Of a stretch of 64,000 nucleotides of DNA, positions 23,322-31,737 are shown one piece after another (positions within the stretch are counted from its first letter, which is position 1; every line of letters starts with the position of its first letter). The notes below the pieces were generated by a model, which was not told where the DNA came from, made no database searches, and worked only from the letters and a program-made list of their open reading frames with translations. The DNA is from JAKFEW01 sp036675505 (GTDB lineage Bacteria; Cyanobacteriota; Sericytochromatia; S15B-MN24; JAQBPE01): positions 1 to 64,000 of the forward strand of contig JAKFEW010000160.1 of the NCBI GenBank assembly GCA_036675505.1, written 5' to 3'. A program made the translations under genes and the position numbers.

Positions 23322-24647
23322 ATGGCCGCCATCGACACCGCCCTGTACGCCGCCCGCCGGCAGCGCTTCATGGACGCCATGGGCGGAGGCGGCGCCTTGA
23401 TCATGACCTCGCCGACGCGCGTGCGCTCGCGCGATACCGACCACGTCTTCCGGCCGGACAGCGATTTCTATTGGCTGACCGGCTTCCGCGAGCACGACGC
23501 GGCGCTGCTGCTGCTGCCCGATCACGCCGAACACAAGGCTGTGGCGTTCGTGCTGCCCAAGGATCCCCACATGGAGACCTGGCATGGCCGCAGGCTCGGC
23601 GTCGAGCAGGCGCCCGCGGCGCTCGGCGTGGACGCCGCCTATGGCTTCGACGAGCTCGAGCAGGTGCTCCCGCGCTATCTGACGGGCGTGCCGAAACTCC
23701 ATTACACGCTCGGCGTCTGGCCCGAGCAGGACCAGCTCGTGCTGCGCGTGCTGCCGCGCCTCGGCAACCGCCACGTCCAGCCGCCGCAGGCCATCGTCGC
23801 GGCGGGCGAGCTGCTCCATGAGATGCGGCTGCACAAGGACGATACCGAGCGCGGCCTGATGCGCAAGGCCGCCGCCGTGACCGTCGAGGGCTACCGCGCG
23901 GCCGTCGCGGCGATCCGGCCAGGCGCATGGGAGTACGAGGTGCAAGCCGCGCTCGAGGGCACCTACCGCCGCCTGGGTGGCGACGGCCCGGCCTACAACT
24001 CGATCGTGGCGGCAGGTGAGAACGCGACCATCCTGCATTACAACGAGAACGACATGCCGCTCGTGGACGGCGAGCTGATCCTGATCGACTCGGGCGCGGA
24101 GTACGGCTACTACGCCTGCGACGTCACGCGCACCTACCCGATCAACGGGCGCTTCACGCCGGCCCAGCGCGCGGTCTACGATCTCGTGCTCAAGGCCCAG
24201 GTCGAGGCGATCGAGAAGGTGCGGGTCGGCGAGCACGTGAAGGGCTACCACGAGCATGCGGTCAGGGTCCTCACGGAGGGCATGGTCGCGTTGGGCTGGC
24301 TGAGCGGCGACGTCGACGAGCTGATCAAGACCGAGGCCTTCAAGCAGTTCTACATGCATGGGACCGGCCACTACCTGGGGCTCGACACGCATGACGTCGG
24401 CCGTTACAAGCACGGCGAGGCCTGGCGCCCGATGGCGCCCGGCATGGTGGTGACCGTCGAGCCCGGCCTCTACGTGCCGCACGGCACGAAGGACGTGGAT
24501 CCCTCGTTCTGGGGGATCGGCATCCGCATCGAGGACGACGTGCTGGTGTTGGAGGACGGCAGCAACGAGGTGCTGACGGCGGCGATCCCGAAGGGGGCGG
24601 AGGAACTCGAGGCGATGCTCGCCGCACCTGCCGCGCTGGCCCGCTGA
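23322..24647 (+). CDS. pepP: Xaa-Pro aminopeptidase P (M24B)
   Basis: 441 residues, AGAGGA upstream. The N-terminal creatinase-like domain (about 1-170, RDTDHVFRPDSDFYWLTGF) is followed by the pita-bread catalytic domain. The five metal ligands are visible: Asp in LIDSGAEYG, Asp in CDVTRTYP, His in MHGTGHYLGLDTHD, Glu in VTVEPGLY and Glu in GIRIEDDVLV. It removes N-terminal residues preceding proline, using two Mn ions, in the cytosol. It is divergent from the SIR2-like gene and ends in a strong terminator. Confidence 0.96.
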   Translation: MAAIDTALYAARRQRFMDAMGGGGALIMTSPTRVRSRDTDHVFRPDSDFYWLTGFREHDAALLLLPDHAEHKAVAFVLPKDPHMETWHGRRLGVEQAPAALGVDAAYGFDELEQVLPRYLTGVPKLHYTLGVWPEQDQLVLRVLPRLGNRHVQPPQAIVAAGELLHEMRLHKDDTERGLMRKAAAVTVEGYRAAVAAIRPGAWEYEVQAALEGTYRRLGGDGPAYNSIVAAGENATILHYNENDMPLVDGELILIDSGAEYGYYACDVTRTYPINGRFTPAQRAVYDLVLKAQVEAIEKVRVGEHVKGYHEHAVRVLTEGMVALGWLSGDVDELIKTEAFKQFYMHGTGHYLGLDTHDVGRYKHGEAWRPMAPGMVVTVEPGLYVPHGTKDVDPSFWGIGIRIEDDVLVLEDGSNEVLTAAIPKGAEELEAMLAAPAALAR

Positions 24648-24745
24648 GCCCCCCAGCAAGCAAGCGAGCCGACAAAACACTTTACGGTCGCGAACACGAT
24701 TTTTCCCACGCGGCCGAACCCGCATGCGGGGATGGTCATAACCGA

Positions 24746-24780
24746 ACGAGGAGGGGTAACAACCCCTCCTCGTCTGGATT
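24746..24780 (+). terminator. Terminator of pepP
   Basis: A 12-bp perfect stem ACGAGGAGGGGT/ACCCCTCCTCGT (24746-24757 with 24762-24773, loop AACA) is followed by CTGGATTT. A second hairpin, CCACGGCC/GGCCGTGG (24792-24811), lies just downstream in the leader of the next gene. Confidence 0.75.
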
Positions 24781-24851
24781 TCCCCCTGATTCCACGGCCC
24801 CTCGGCCGTGGTAATAATCATGTATATCGTTTTCGTGAGGACCCGCGACTG

Positions 24852-25883
24852 ATGGCCTTCGACCAGACCCTCGTCCAGCCCGTGAATCGCCGCAGCTTCC
24901 TGAAGGGGCTGGGCGTCGCCGCGGCCGCCGCCGCGCTGCCCATGCTGCCAGCCGGCGCCGCCAACGCCGGCGTGCGGATCATCCCGGCCGGCAAGCGCCT
25001 GATGCGCTTCGCCCACCTCACGGACCTGCACTTCACCAACCGCAAGCAGAACCGCTACCCCACGAGCCACTACCACATCCGCCAGGCGGTCGACGACCTC
25101 AACTCGCAGGACATCGACTTCGTGCTCTTCACGGGCGACATGTTCCACTTCCCCCAGGACATGGGCGCGGAGATGGAGGCGCTGACCGACGCGCTCAAGG
25201 GCCTCAAGCATCCCTATTACTGCGCGATCGGCAACCACGACGCCGAGGGCGACCACGTCAAGGCCCGCAAGTCGTTCTTCAAGCGCGACATCGGCGACCA
25301 GGGCATCGCGGCCGGCGACGACTACTACACGTTCTCGCCGATCGACGGCCTGCGCTTCATCGTGCTCGACTCGACCGACATCGACGGCGACGCCTACCAC
25401 GCCTGGACCGGGCACCTGGGCGATCGGCAGATGCGCTGGCTGGCAGAGACGCTCAAGAAGCACCGGGAGGAGACGATCTTCATCGCGATCCACCACCCGC
25501 CGCTCACGCCCTACCCGTTCATGGACAAGCTGAAGTTCGACGCGCAGCCGCGCGAGCGGCTGGCCCAGCTGCTCATGCAGTTTCCGAACGTCCAGATGAT
25601 GTTCGCCGGCCACTACCACTTCGGCGGTCGCAACCGCTTCGGCAAGGCCGAGCTGCTGCTCGGCCCGTCGCTGGTCGAGCATCCGCACCCTTACCGCATC
25701 GTGGAGGTCGCGAAGCTCCAGGAGAACGGCCGCGGCGTGGTGTCGTACGAGTGGAAGTCGCTGCACCTGCATGGGGATCATGACGACGCCTGCGAGCACG
25801 GCACGGCCGGGCTGCGGTCGATGGGCCTGATGCGGCTGTCGTACCAGCACAACGGCTTCATGCCCATCGGCCTGCCGGGCTGA
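24852..25883 (+). CDS. Tat-exported calcineurin-like metallophosphoesterase
   Basis: 343 residues from the ATG at 24852, with GAGGA about 10 bases upstream. The N-terminus carries a twin-arginine signal (NRRSFLKGLG) and an Ala-rich h-region ending at NAG. All calcineurin-fold metal motifs are present: HLTDLHF, FTGDMFHF, IGNHDAEGD, IHHPPLT and AGHYHFGGR. It hydrolyses a phosphomono- or diester outside the cytoplasmic membrane; the substrate cannot be read from the sequence. The hairpin 24792-24811 sits in its leader. Confidence 0.92.
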   Translation: MAFDQTLVQPVNRRSFLKGLGVAAAAAALPMLPAGAANAGVRIIPAGKRLMRFAHLTDLHFTNRKQNRYPTSHYHIRQAVDDLNSQDIDFVLFTGDMFHFPQDMGAEMEALTDALKGLKHPYYCAIGNHDAEGDHVKARKSFFKRDIGDQGIAAGDDYYTFSPIDGLRFIVLDSTDIDGDAYHAWTGHLGDRQMRWLAETLKKHREETIFIAIHHPPLTPYPFMDKLKFDAQPRERLAQLLMQFPNVQMMFAGHYHFGGRNRFGKAELLLGPSLVEHPHPYRIVEVAKLQENGRGVVSYEWKSLHLHGDHDDACEHGTAGLRSMGLMRLSYQHNGFMPIGLPG

Positions 25884-25933
25884 CGGCACCCCTTTGCTTC
25901 CCTCGCGGGTATAACCAGGGCGAGGAAGCCCAT

Positions 25934-27418
25934 TTGCCCCGCGTCGAGCGCACCATCATCGTCCAGGCCCCTGTAGACCGCGTCTATCAGTGGTGGGCCC
26001 GCATGGAGAACGTGCCCCAGGTGCTGCCGCGCGTGCGCGCCGTGAAGCGCACGGGGCCGTTCACGACGCACTGGCAGGCCGAGGGTGGCGACGGCCAGCT
26101 CGTCGAGTGGGACGCGACGATCATCCAGGACCTCCCCCTGCGCCAGCTCGCCTGGGAGAGCCGCAGCGGCCCCGTGCCGAACCGCGGGCACATCGACTTC
26201 GAGGCGCTGGGCCGCGACCGCACGCGGCTGCACATCGCGATCCAGGAGTCCAGCGAGCATCCGCTCGGGCCGAACGGCACAGCGCTGCTCGTGAACGACA
26301 TCGACGAGGCGCTCGCGCGCTTCCAGGCCGCGATGGAAGCGACGCCCAGCGTGCCGCCGCTGCCGATCGCCTATCCCTACAGGGACCTCTTCTACCGCGC
26401 GATGTCCGGCACCGCCGGCGCGATGGTGATCTTCGCGCTGGCCTGGAGCCTGGTCGCGCTGGTCGAGGTGTGGGTGATCGTGCTCGGCGCCTTGTTGATC
26501 GCGGCGACGCTCAGCCCGATGGTCGACTGGCTCATGCGGATCGGCCGCATGCCGCGTGGTGCGGCCGTCGGCGTCACGTTCCTCGCGGTCTCCACCGGCG
26601 TCACGGTGATCCTGATGGTGCTGATCCCGCAGGTCATGACCCAGGGCCAGGACCTCGCGCTCAGCCTGCCGACCTACGTCGAAAAGCTCCAGGCCTACAT
26701 GACCCAGCTGCACGCCCGCCACCCGGCGATTCCCGAGGGCAGCCGGCTGATGGAGTACGCGGCCGAGACCGGCTCGCAGGTGCTCGGCAACGCGTTCACG
26801 ATGACCGGCAAGTTCGTCTGGCTGGTGATCGTGTTCCTGTCGATCCTGTTCCTGGCCTTCTTCATCCTGCTCGACGGCCGCCGCCTGCAAGAGACGGTGG
26901 TCCGCCTGATCCCGATCCCCCAGAAGTCGCACGTGCCGGCGCTCCTGCATACGGTGGACCAGCGTGTCGGCCGCTTCATGCTCGGCCTCGCCGTGATCTG
27001 CGGCATCGCCGGCATCGTGACCTGGTGGGCGATGGCTTTGCTCGGCCTGCCTTACGCCCTGCTGGTCGGCGCCGTGACCGCGCTGCTGCAGGCCGTGCCC
27101 TTCGTCGGCCCGCTGGTCGGCGGCGCGCTGGCCGGGCTGCTCGGCCTTTCCGTCTCGGGCTCGCTCGCGCTGTGGGCGCTCGCGATTTACACGGCGATCC
27201 AGCAGGTGATCGGCCAGGCGCTCTTCCCGCTGATCATGGGCCGCACGATCGGGATGCACCCGGTGTGGGTCGCCGTGGTCCTGCTGGTCGGCGGCACGCT
27301 CTACGGGCTCACCGGGGCTTTCCTCGCGATCCCGGTGGCGATCGCCGTCTCGATCGTGATCGAGTGCTACTACCTCCCATGGGCCGACGCAAAGTCCGCG
27401 GAGACTGACGAGGTCTAG
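25934..27418 (+). CDS. SRPBCC domain fused to an AI-2E-family transporter
   Basis: 494 residues from a TTG with AGGA upstream. Residues about 1-135 are a complete SRPBCC (polyketide cyclase/START-like) fold: RTIIVQAPVDRVYQWWARMENVPQVLPRV, LRQLAWESRSG, GRDRTRLHI. Residues about 150-480 are an AI-2E/PerM-type transporter with about eight membrane segments (VIVLGALLIAATLSPMVDWLM, LLQAVPFVGPLVGGALAG, LYGLTGAFLAIPVAIAVSI). Family members include autoinducer-2 exporters and Na/H antiporters. A soluble lipid-type binding cup at the N-terminus suggests substrate or membrane-lipid sensing. The last codons form the first unit of a 49-bp tandem repeat. Confidence 0.9.
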   Translation: MPRVERTIIVQAPVDRVYQWWARMENVPQVLPRVRAVKRTGPFTTHWQAEGGDGQLVEWDATIIQDLPLRQLAWESRSGPVPNRGHIDFEALGRDRTRLHIAIQESSEHPLGPNGTALLVNDIDEALARFQAAMEATPSVPPLPIAYPYRDLFYRAMSGTAGAMVIFALAWSLVALVEVWVIVLGALLIAATLSPMVDWLMRIGRMPRGAAVGVTFLAVSTGVTVILMVLIPQVMTQGQDLALSLPTYVEKLQAYMTQLHARHPAIPEGSRLMEYAAETGSQVLGNAFTMTGKFVWLVIVFLSILFLAFFILLDGRRLQETVVRLIPIPQKSHVPALLHTVDQRVGRFMLGLAVICGIAGIVTWWAMALLGLPYALLVGAVTALLQAVPFVGPLVGGALAGLLGLSVSGSLALWALAIYTAIQQVIGQALFPLIMGRTIGMHPVWVAVVLLVGGTLYGLTGAFLAIPVAIAVSIVIECYYLPWADAKSAETDEV

Positions 27419-27577
27419 CCGCAGGCGCCGGGCCGACGCAAAGTCCGCGGAGACTGACGAGGTCTAGCCGCAGGCGCCGGGCCGATGCAAAGTCGGCGGA
27501 GACTGACGAGGTCTAGCCGCAGGCGCCAGGCTGACGCAAAGTCCGCGGAGACTGACGAGGCCGCGCCCGAGGGCGCC
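27381..27577 (+). repeat. Four tandem 49-bp repeats at the 3' end of the transporter gene
   Basis: Units start at 27381, 27430, 27479 and 27528. Units 1 and 2 are identical, unit 3 has two substitutions and unit 4 diverges after 34 bases. Unit 1 contains the last codons and the TAG of the SRPBCC/AI-2E gene, so the later units are non-coding copies of its tail. The last unit ends in a GCGCCC-GA-GGGCGC dyad just before the convergent MMPL stop codon and may terminate transcription. Confidence 0.95.
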
Positions 27578-27580
27578 TAG

Positions 27581-29938
27581 TCAGGACCGCGTGCCGACCA
27601 CCTCCGGCACCGGCTCGGGGGAGGCCGCCTTGGCCTTCGGCTCGATGATGTTCGGCCACCAGTTCCACTTGCCGACCAGCGCCATGAAGCTCGGCACCAG
27701 CATCACGCGGATGATCAGCGCGTCGAGCAGCACGGCCACTGCGAGGCCGAAGCCGAGCATCTTCGTGAGCACGACCGAGGCCGCGGCGAAGGCGCCGAAT
27801 ACCAACAGCATGATGGCGGCCGCGTTCGTGATGATGCCGCCGGTCGCGGCCAGGCCCACCGCCACGGCGCGCTCGTTGTCGCCGGTGGCGTCGTACTCTT
27901 CCTTGATGCGGCTGAGCAGGAAGACCTCGTAGTCCATCGAGAGCCCGAAGACCGCGCAGAACACGATCAGCGGGATCGGCACCAGGATCGAGCCGACCGG
28001 CTCGGGGTAGCCCGTGATCCACGGGAACCAGCCGTGCTGGAACACCAGCACGAGCGCGCCGAAGCTCGCGACGGTCGAGAGCGTGTTCATGACGAGCGCC
28101 TTGAGCGGCAGCACGACCGACTGGAACGACCAGGCCAGCAGCACGAAGGTCACGATGAAGACCAGGCCCATCACCTTCACGAGGTTGGACAGGATCGCGT
28201 GCTCGAAGTCGTTGTTCACCGCGGCGGGGCCGGCGAAGGCCACCTCCATGCCCGCCATGCCGGGCGTCTGCGCCCAGTCGCGGCCCTGCAGGCCGCGGAC
28301 GAAGTCCTTGATCTCGGCGTAAGACGCGTCGCTGCGGGGCACGACGTTGATCACGGTGCCTGCGGCGTTCTCGCTCAGCAGCAGGGCGATCGCCTCGGGG
28401 TAGCGCGCGCGCAGCGCCTTCATGTCGCCGCCGTACATCACGTTGCCCATGAGCAAGATGCGCCCGGCATGCTGCACGATCGAATCGACGTTCTGCACCT
28501 CCGGCCGGGCACGAAACTCGCGCACCACGCCGGCCAGCGCCCGCAGCGAGGGGCCGTCGAGGATCGGCTTGCCGTCCTTGCGCAGGACGACCACCTGGAT
28601 CGGGTAGACCTGGCCGGCCTGGCCCATCTTCTCCATCTCGATCAGGCCATGGCCCGCTTCCATGCCGACCGGCAGGAACTTCGAGCTGAACTGGCCGAAC
28701 TTCACGGTGAAGGCCGGCGCGGCGAGCGCGAGCATGACGAGCGTGCCCGCGATCAGGAACTGCGCGGGATAGCGCATCACCAGGCGCGCCCAGCGGTACC
28801 AAAGCCTCTGGTGGTCGAAGCGCGCGATCCAGCGCGAGATACCGAACGGCCAGTCGACCCAGGTGCCCAGCACGCCGAGCAGCGCGGGGATCAGCGTCAT
28901 CGCGAGCGCGACCGCGACGAGCACGGTGACGGAGCCCGCCACGGCCAGCGACGTCGTGTCGATCAAGCCCGGGAAGAATAGCGCCAGGAAGCCGATCATG
29001 ACGGTCAGCCCGGAATACAGCACGGCCTGTCCGGCGGTCGCGACGGTCTCGCCGACGGCCGCGGCGACCGGGTTCGGGATCGCCGGATCATCGCGCATGC
29101 GGGCGAGCGCCTCGCGGTAGCGGCTGACCATGATCAAGGAGTAGTCGATGCCGACGCCCAGGCCCACCATCGAGGAGATGTTCTGCGCCATCGACGAGAG
29201 GTTCATGGATTGCCCGATGACGAACAGCAAGCCGAGCGTCGTGAGCGTGGCGAGCGCGCCGACCACCACGGGCACGCCCGCCGCCGCCAGCGCGCCGAAC
29301 GCGACCAGCAAGAAGAGCAAGGCGACGGGCAGGATGCGGTGCTCGGCCGTGGCGGTGTCGGCGACGAGGGCGTGGGTGCCGTCGTAGCCGATCGGGATGT
29401 CGCCCGTGACGTGGACTTTCAGGCCCGGGTCCGACGCCTGCCAGCGCTTCACCACCGGATCGAGGGCCGCGCGGGTCAGCGGCACGCTCTGCTCGGCCGC
29501 GAGGAAGTTCTTGGCGCCGATGCCGGCCACGAAGAACGTCCGGTGGCCGTCCTGGCTGCGCATGACGTCGCGCTCGCCGTCATTGTAGCTGAACGTGCGC
29601 GTGACGAAGGGCCTGGCGGCCACCGCGTCCTCGAGCTCCTGCAACATCGTCCGGTAGGCCGGGTCAGCCAGGGTGCGCGTGGGGCTCGTGACCGTGATGA
29701 TGAACGGGTACTGGAAAGGGCTGCGGAACTCGGTACGGAGCAAGTCCTGCGCCCGCGCCGAGGTGCTGTTCGGGATGCCGGCCGCGCTGCCGCGCAGGAC
29801 TTCGGGCGCGCGCGTGGCGCCGAACATGGCGATCACGATCACCACGACCCACGCCGCGATCACCGCCCAGCGCCGCTGGTAAAGGGCGAGGCCAAACCGA
29901 TGGAAGCGGTCGGTGGCGGCGTTCGAGCCCAGTTTCAC
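27581..29938 (-). CDS. MMPL/RND-family transporter
   Basis: 785 residues from a GTG with GGAGG 7 bases upstream. Topology is that of MMPL proteins: one N-terminal helix (RWAVIAAWVVVIVIAMF), a large extracytoplasmic loop (about 45-205), five helices, a second start helix near 400, another large loop (about 425-600) and five more helices. The proton-relay aspartates lie in LGVGIDYSLIMVSRY and FGLSMDYEVFLLSRIKEEY. Such proteins export lipids or hydrophobic drugs. There is no membrane-fusion partner or regulator next to it, so the substrate is unknown. Confidence 0.94.
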   Translation of the reverse strand: MKLGSNAATDRFHRFGLALYQRRWAVIAAWVVVIVIAMFGATRAPEVLRGSAAGIPNSTSARAQDLLRTEFRSPFQYPFIITVTSPTRTLADPAYRTMLQELEDAVAARPFVTRTFSYNDGERDVMRSQDGHRTFFVAGIGAKNFLAAEQSVPLTRAALDPVVKRWQASDPGLKVHVTGDIPIGYDGTHALVADTATAEHRILPVALLFLLVAFGALAAAGVPVVVGALATLTTLGLLFVIGQSMNLSSMAQNISSMVGLGVGIDYSLIMVSRYREALARMRDDPAIPNPVAAAVGETVATAGQAVLYSGLTVMIGFLALFFPGLIDTTSLAVAGSVTVLVAVALAMTLIPALLGVLGTWVDWPFGISRWIARFDHQRLWYRWARLVMRYPAQFLIAGTLVMLALAAPAFTVKFGQFSSKFLPVGMEAGHGLIEMEKMGQAGQVYPIQVVVLRKDGKPILDGPSLRALAGVVREFRARPEVQNVDSIVQHAGRILLMGNVMYGGDMKALRARYPEAIALLLSENAAGTVINVVPRSDASYAEIKDFVRGLQGRDWAQTPGMAGMEVAFAGPAAVNNDFEHAILSNLVKVMGLVFIVTFVLLAWSFQSVVLPLKALVMNTLSTVASFGALVLVFQHGWFPWITGYPEPVGSILVPIPLIVFCAVFGLSMDYEVFLLSRIKEEYDATGDNERAVAVGLAATGGIITNAAAIMLLVFGAFAAASVVLTKMLGFGLAVAVLLDALIIRVMLVPSFMALVGKWNWWPNIIEPKAKAASPEPVPEVVGTRS

Positions 29939-30013
29939 GTGCAGACCTCCGAAGCCGGCGCCCTGGGGCGGCCGGAGGCCATGGTAGCATAGCCGCCAGC
30001 CACGGCTAGCGGG

Positions 30014-30781
30014 CTAACCCAGGATTCGGCGGACGTAGTGGCGCGTCTCGTCGTACGGCGGCACGCCGCCGAAGCGCTGCACCGTGCCAGGCCCTGCGTT
30101 GTAAGCGGCGACCGCCTTTTCGAGGTCGCCGCCGAACATGTCCATCATCTTCTTCAAGTACTTCACGCCGCCCTCGACGTTCTGCCGGGGATCGAAGGCG
30201 TCCGCCACGCCGAGCTCGGCGGCCGTGCCCGGCATGAGCTGCATCAGGCCCATCGCGCCGACCGGGCTGCGGGCGTTCGGGTTGCCGCCCGACTCCTGGC
30301 GGATCACGTTGCGCACCAGCCAGGCAGGCACCTCGTATTTGGCCGACATCTCGCCAATCAGCGGCTCGAGGTGCGGGCCGACGGCGCCCGCGGGTGCAGC
30401 GCTCGCGGGCGTCGCCGCCGCGAGGCCCGCCACCCCGGCCTGGGGCGCGTCGGGGATGCCGGTCGGCGGCACGAGGCCGGGCGCGTAGCTCAGCAGTGGA
30501 CCCGAGGCGACCCCGAACATGGTCGCGGAGTAGGGGATTCCGCTCGCCGCGCCCAGCGTGCCTGGCAACGCCTGCGGGGCCGGCTGCGATTCGGGTTGCG
30601 GGGTCGCCTGCCGCTCAGCCGGCTGCATGCCGGCGAGCACAGCCTCGAAGCTGGCGTCGAGACGGGCATGGATGGCATCGAAGGGATCGGGCGAGCTCGG
30701 GTTCGCGGCCGACGCGCGGATCAGGGCGTCGGCCTGGCGGTTGAAGCGTTCCGGGCTGCGCAGCGGATCGACCAGGTTCAT
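30014..30781 (-). CDS. SLT-family lytic transglycosylase without signal peptide
   Basis: 255 residues from the ATG at 30781, with GGAGG 5 bases upstream. Residues about 1-140 are a hydrophilic, Pro/Ala-rich region without signal peptide or lipobox. The C-terminal goose-lysozyme-like SLT domain has the catalytic Glu in VIRQESGGNPNARSPVGAMGL, then MQLMPGTAAELGV and AAYNAGPGTVQRFGG. It cleaves peptidoglycan to anhydromuramyl products. The absence of a signal resembles transglycosylases delivered by flagellar-type or phage machinery. It is a single gene, 75 bases downstream of the MMPL start on the same strand. Confidence 0.9.
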   Translation of the reverse strand: MNLVDPLRSPERFNRQADALIRASAANPSSPDPFDAIHARLDASFEAVLAGMQPAERQATPQPESQPAPQALPGTLGAASGIPYSATMFGVASGPLLSYAPGLVPPTGIPDAPQAGVAGLAAATPASAAPAGAVGPHLEPLIGEMSAKYEVPAWLVRNVIRQESGGNPNARSPVGAMGLMQLMPGTAAELGVADAFDPRQNVEGGVKYLKKMMDMFGGDLEKAVAAYNAGPGTVQRFGGVPPYDETRHYVRRILG

Positions 30782-30887
30782 AGCGACCTCCATGGCCATT
30801 GTACCCGCGTGGCGTGCCGCGGCGCCGGTGCGTGGATCACATAACGTCGGACAGCCGTCGAGCGGGCGGCGCCGACGGCCCCGATTC

Positions 30888-30916
30888 TTGACATGGCGGC
30901 GACGCGTGCGGCATGG
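30888..30916 (+). promoter_or_regulatory. Possible promoter of the short-chain dehydrogenase gene
   Basis: A perfect TTGACA (30888-30893) has no good -10 at 17 bases; the nearest is CATGGT at 18 bases (30912-30917). It is plausible only because of the perfect -35 and a start codon about 30 bases downstream. Confidence 0.4.
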
Positions 30917-30947
30917 TAGGGGGTCGCTAGACCGTTTGGAGGATTTC

Positions 30948-31727
30948 ATGGCCAAAACCGCCCTCGTCACCGGTGCTTCGAGCGGGATTGGCGCCGCGTT
31001 CGCCCGTGCGCTCGCCAGGGATCGCCATGACCTCATCCTCGTGGCACGCCGCGCCGACCGCCTGCACACGCTGGCCGACGAGCTGCGCGGCACGCATGGC
31101 GTGCGCGTCGAGGTGCTGCCCGCCGACCTGGTGAAGCCCGAGGCGGCCAGCGAGCTGGCAGAAGCCGTGAAGGCGCTCGGGATGCAGGTCGACCTCCTCG
31201 TGAACAACGCCGGCATGGGCGTGCACGGTCCGATGCTCGATCTGACGAACGAGGACGACGCGCGCATGATCACGCTCAACATCAGCGCCCTGACAGCGCT
31301 CACGCGGGCCTTCACCCGCGGCATGGTCGAACGGCGCACGGGGGCGGTGATCAACGTGGCCTCGACGGCCGCGTTCCAGCCGGTGCCGTATTTCGCGGTC
31401 TACGCGGCCACCAAGGCCTACGTGCTCTCCTACTCCGAGGCGCTGGCCGAAGAGCTGCGCCCGTTCGGCGTGAACGTGCAGTGCCTGTGCCCCGGCTCGA
31501 CCGAGTCGGAGTTCGTGGAGGTCGCCCAGTTCAAGTCCGACATGCACACCAAGGCGCCGATCATGTCGGCCGAGGCGGTGGTCGCCGAGTCGCTGGGCGC
31601 GCTGCGCGCCGGCCGCAGCGTCCAGGTGGCCGGCGTCCTCAACCAGATCGGCACGTTGGGCCCGCGCTTCCTGCCGCGCGCGCTGATCACCAAGATCAGC
31701 GGGACGCTCTTCAAGCCCAACGTCTGA
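30948..31727 (+). CDS. Classical short-chain dehydrogenase/reductase
   Basis: 259 residues from the ATG at 30948 with GGAGG upstream; the open frame extends further upstream without coding character. The cofactor motif TGASSGIG is at residues 8-15, and an Arg/Asp-containing RRADRL after beta-2 favours NADP(H). NNAG is near 88 and the active-site Ser and YaatK (VYAATKAYVLSYS) near 140-158. It resembles the YqjQ/DltE-like group of fatty-acyl or sterol-type dehydrogenases. The substrate is unknown. It converges with the KKVG-repeat lipoprotein gene. Confidence 0.92.
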   Translation: MAKTALVTGASSGIGAAFARALARDRHDLILVARRADRLHTLADELRGTHGVRVEVLPADLVKPEAASELAEAVKALGMQVDLLVNNAGMGVHGPMLDLTNEDDARMITLNISALTALTRAFTRGMVERRTGAVINVASTAAFQPVPYFAVYAATKAYVLSYSEALAEELRPFGVNVQCLCPGSTESEFVEVAQFKSDMHTKAPIMSAEAVVAESLGALRAGRSVQVAGVLNQIGTLGPRFLPRALITKISGTLFKPNV

Positions 31728-31737
31728 TCGCCAGGCC

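Noticed and set aside
23070..25889. 939-residue minus-strand frame
   Set aside because: It lies opposite pepP and the phosphoesterase, both with full catalytic motifs; antisense artefact.
25778..27259. 493-residue minus-strand frame opposite the SRPBCC/AI-2E gene
   Set aside because: Antisense composition; the plus-strand fusion has clear domains and a ribosome-binding site.
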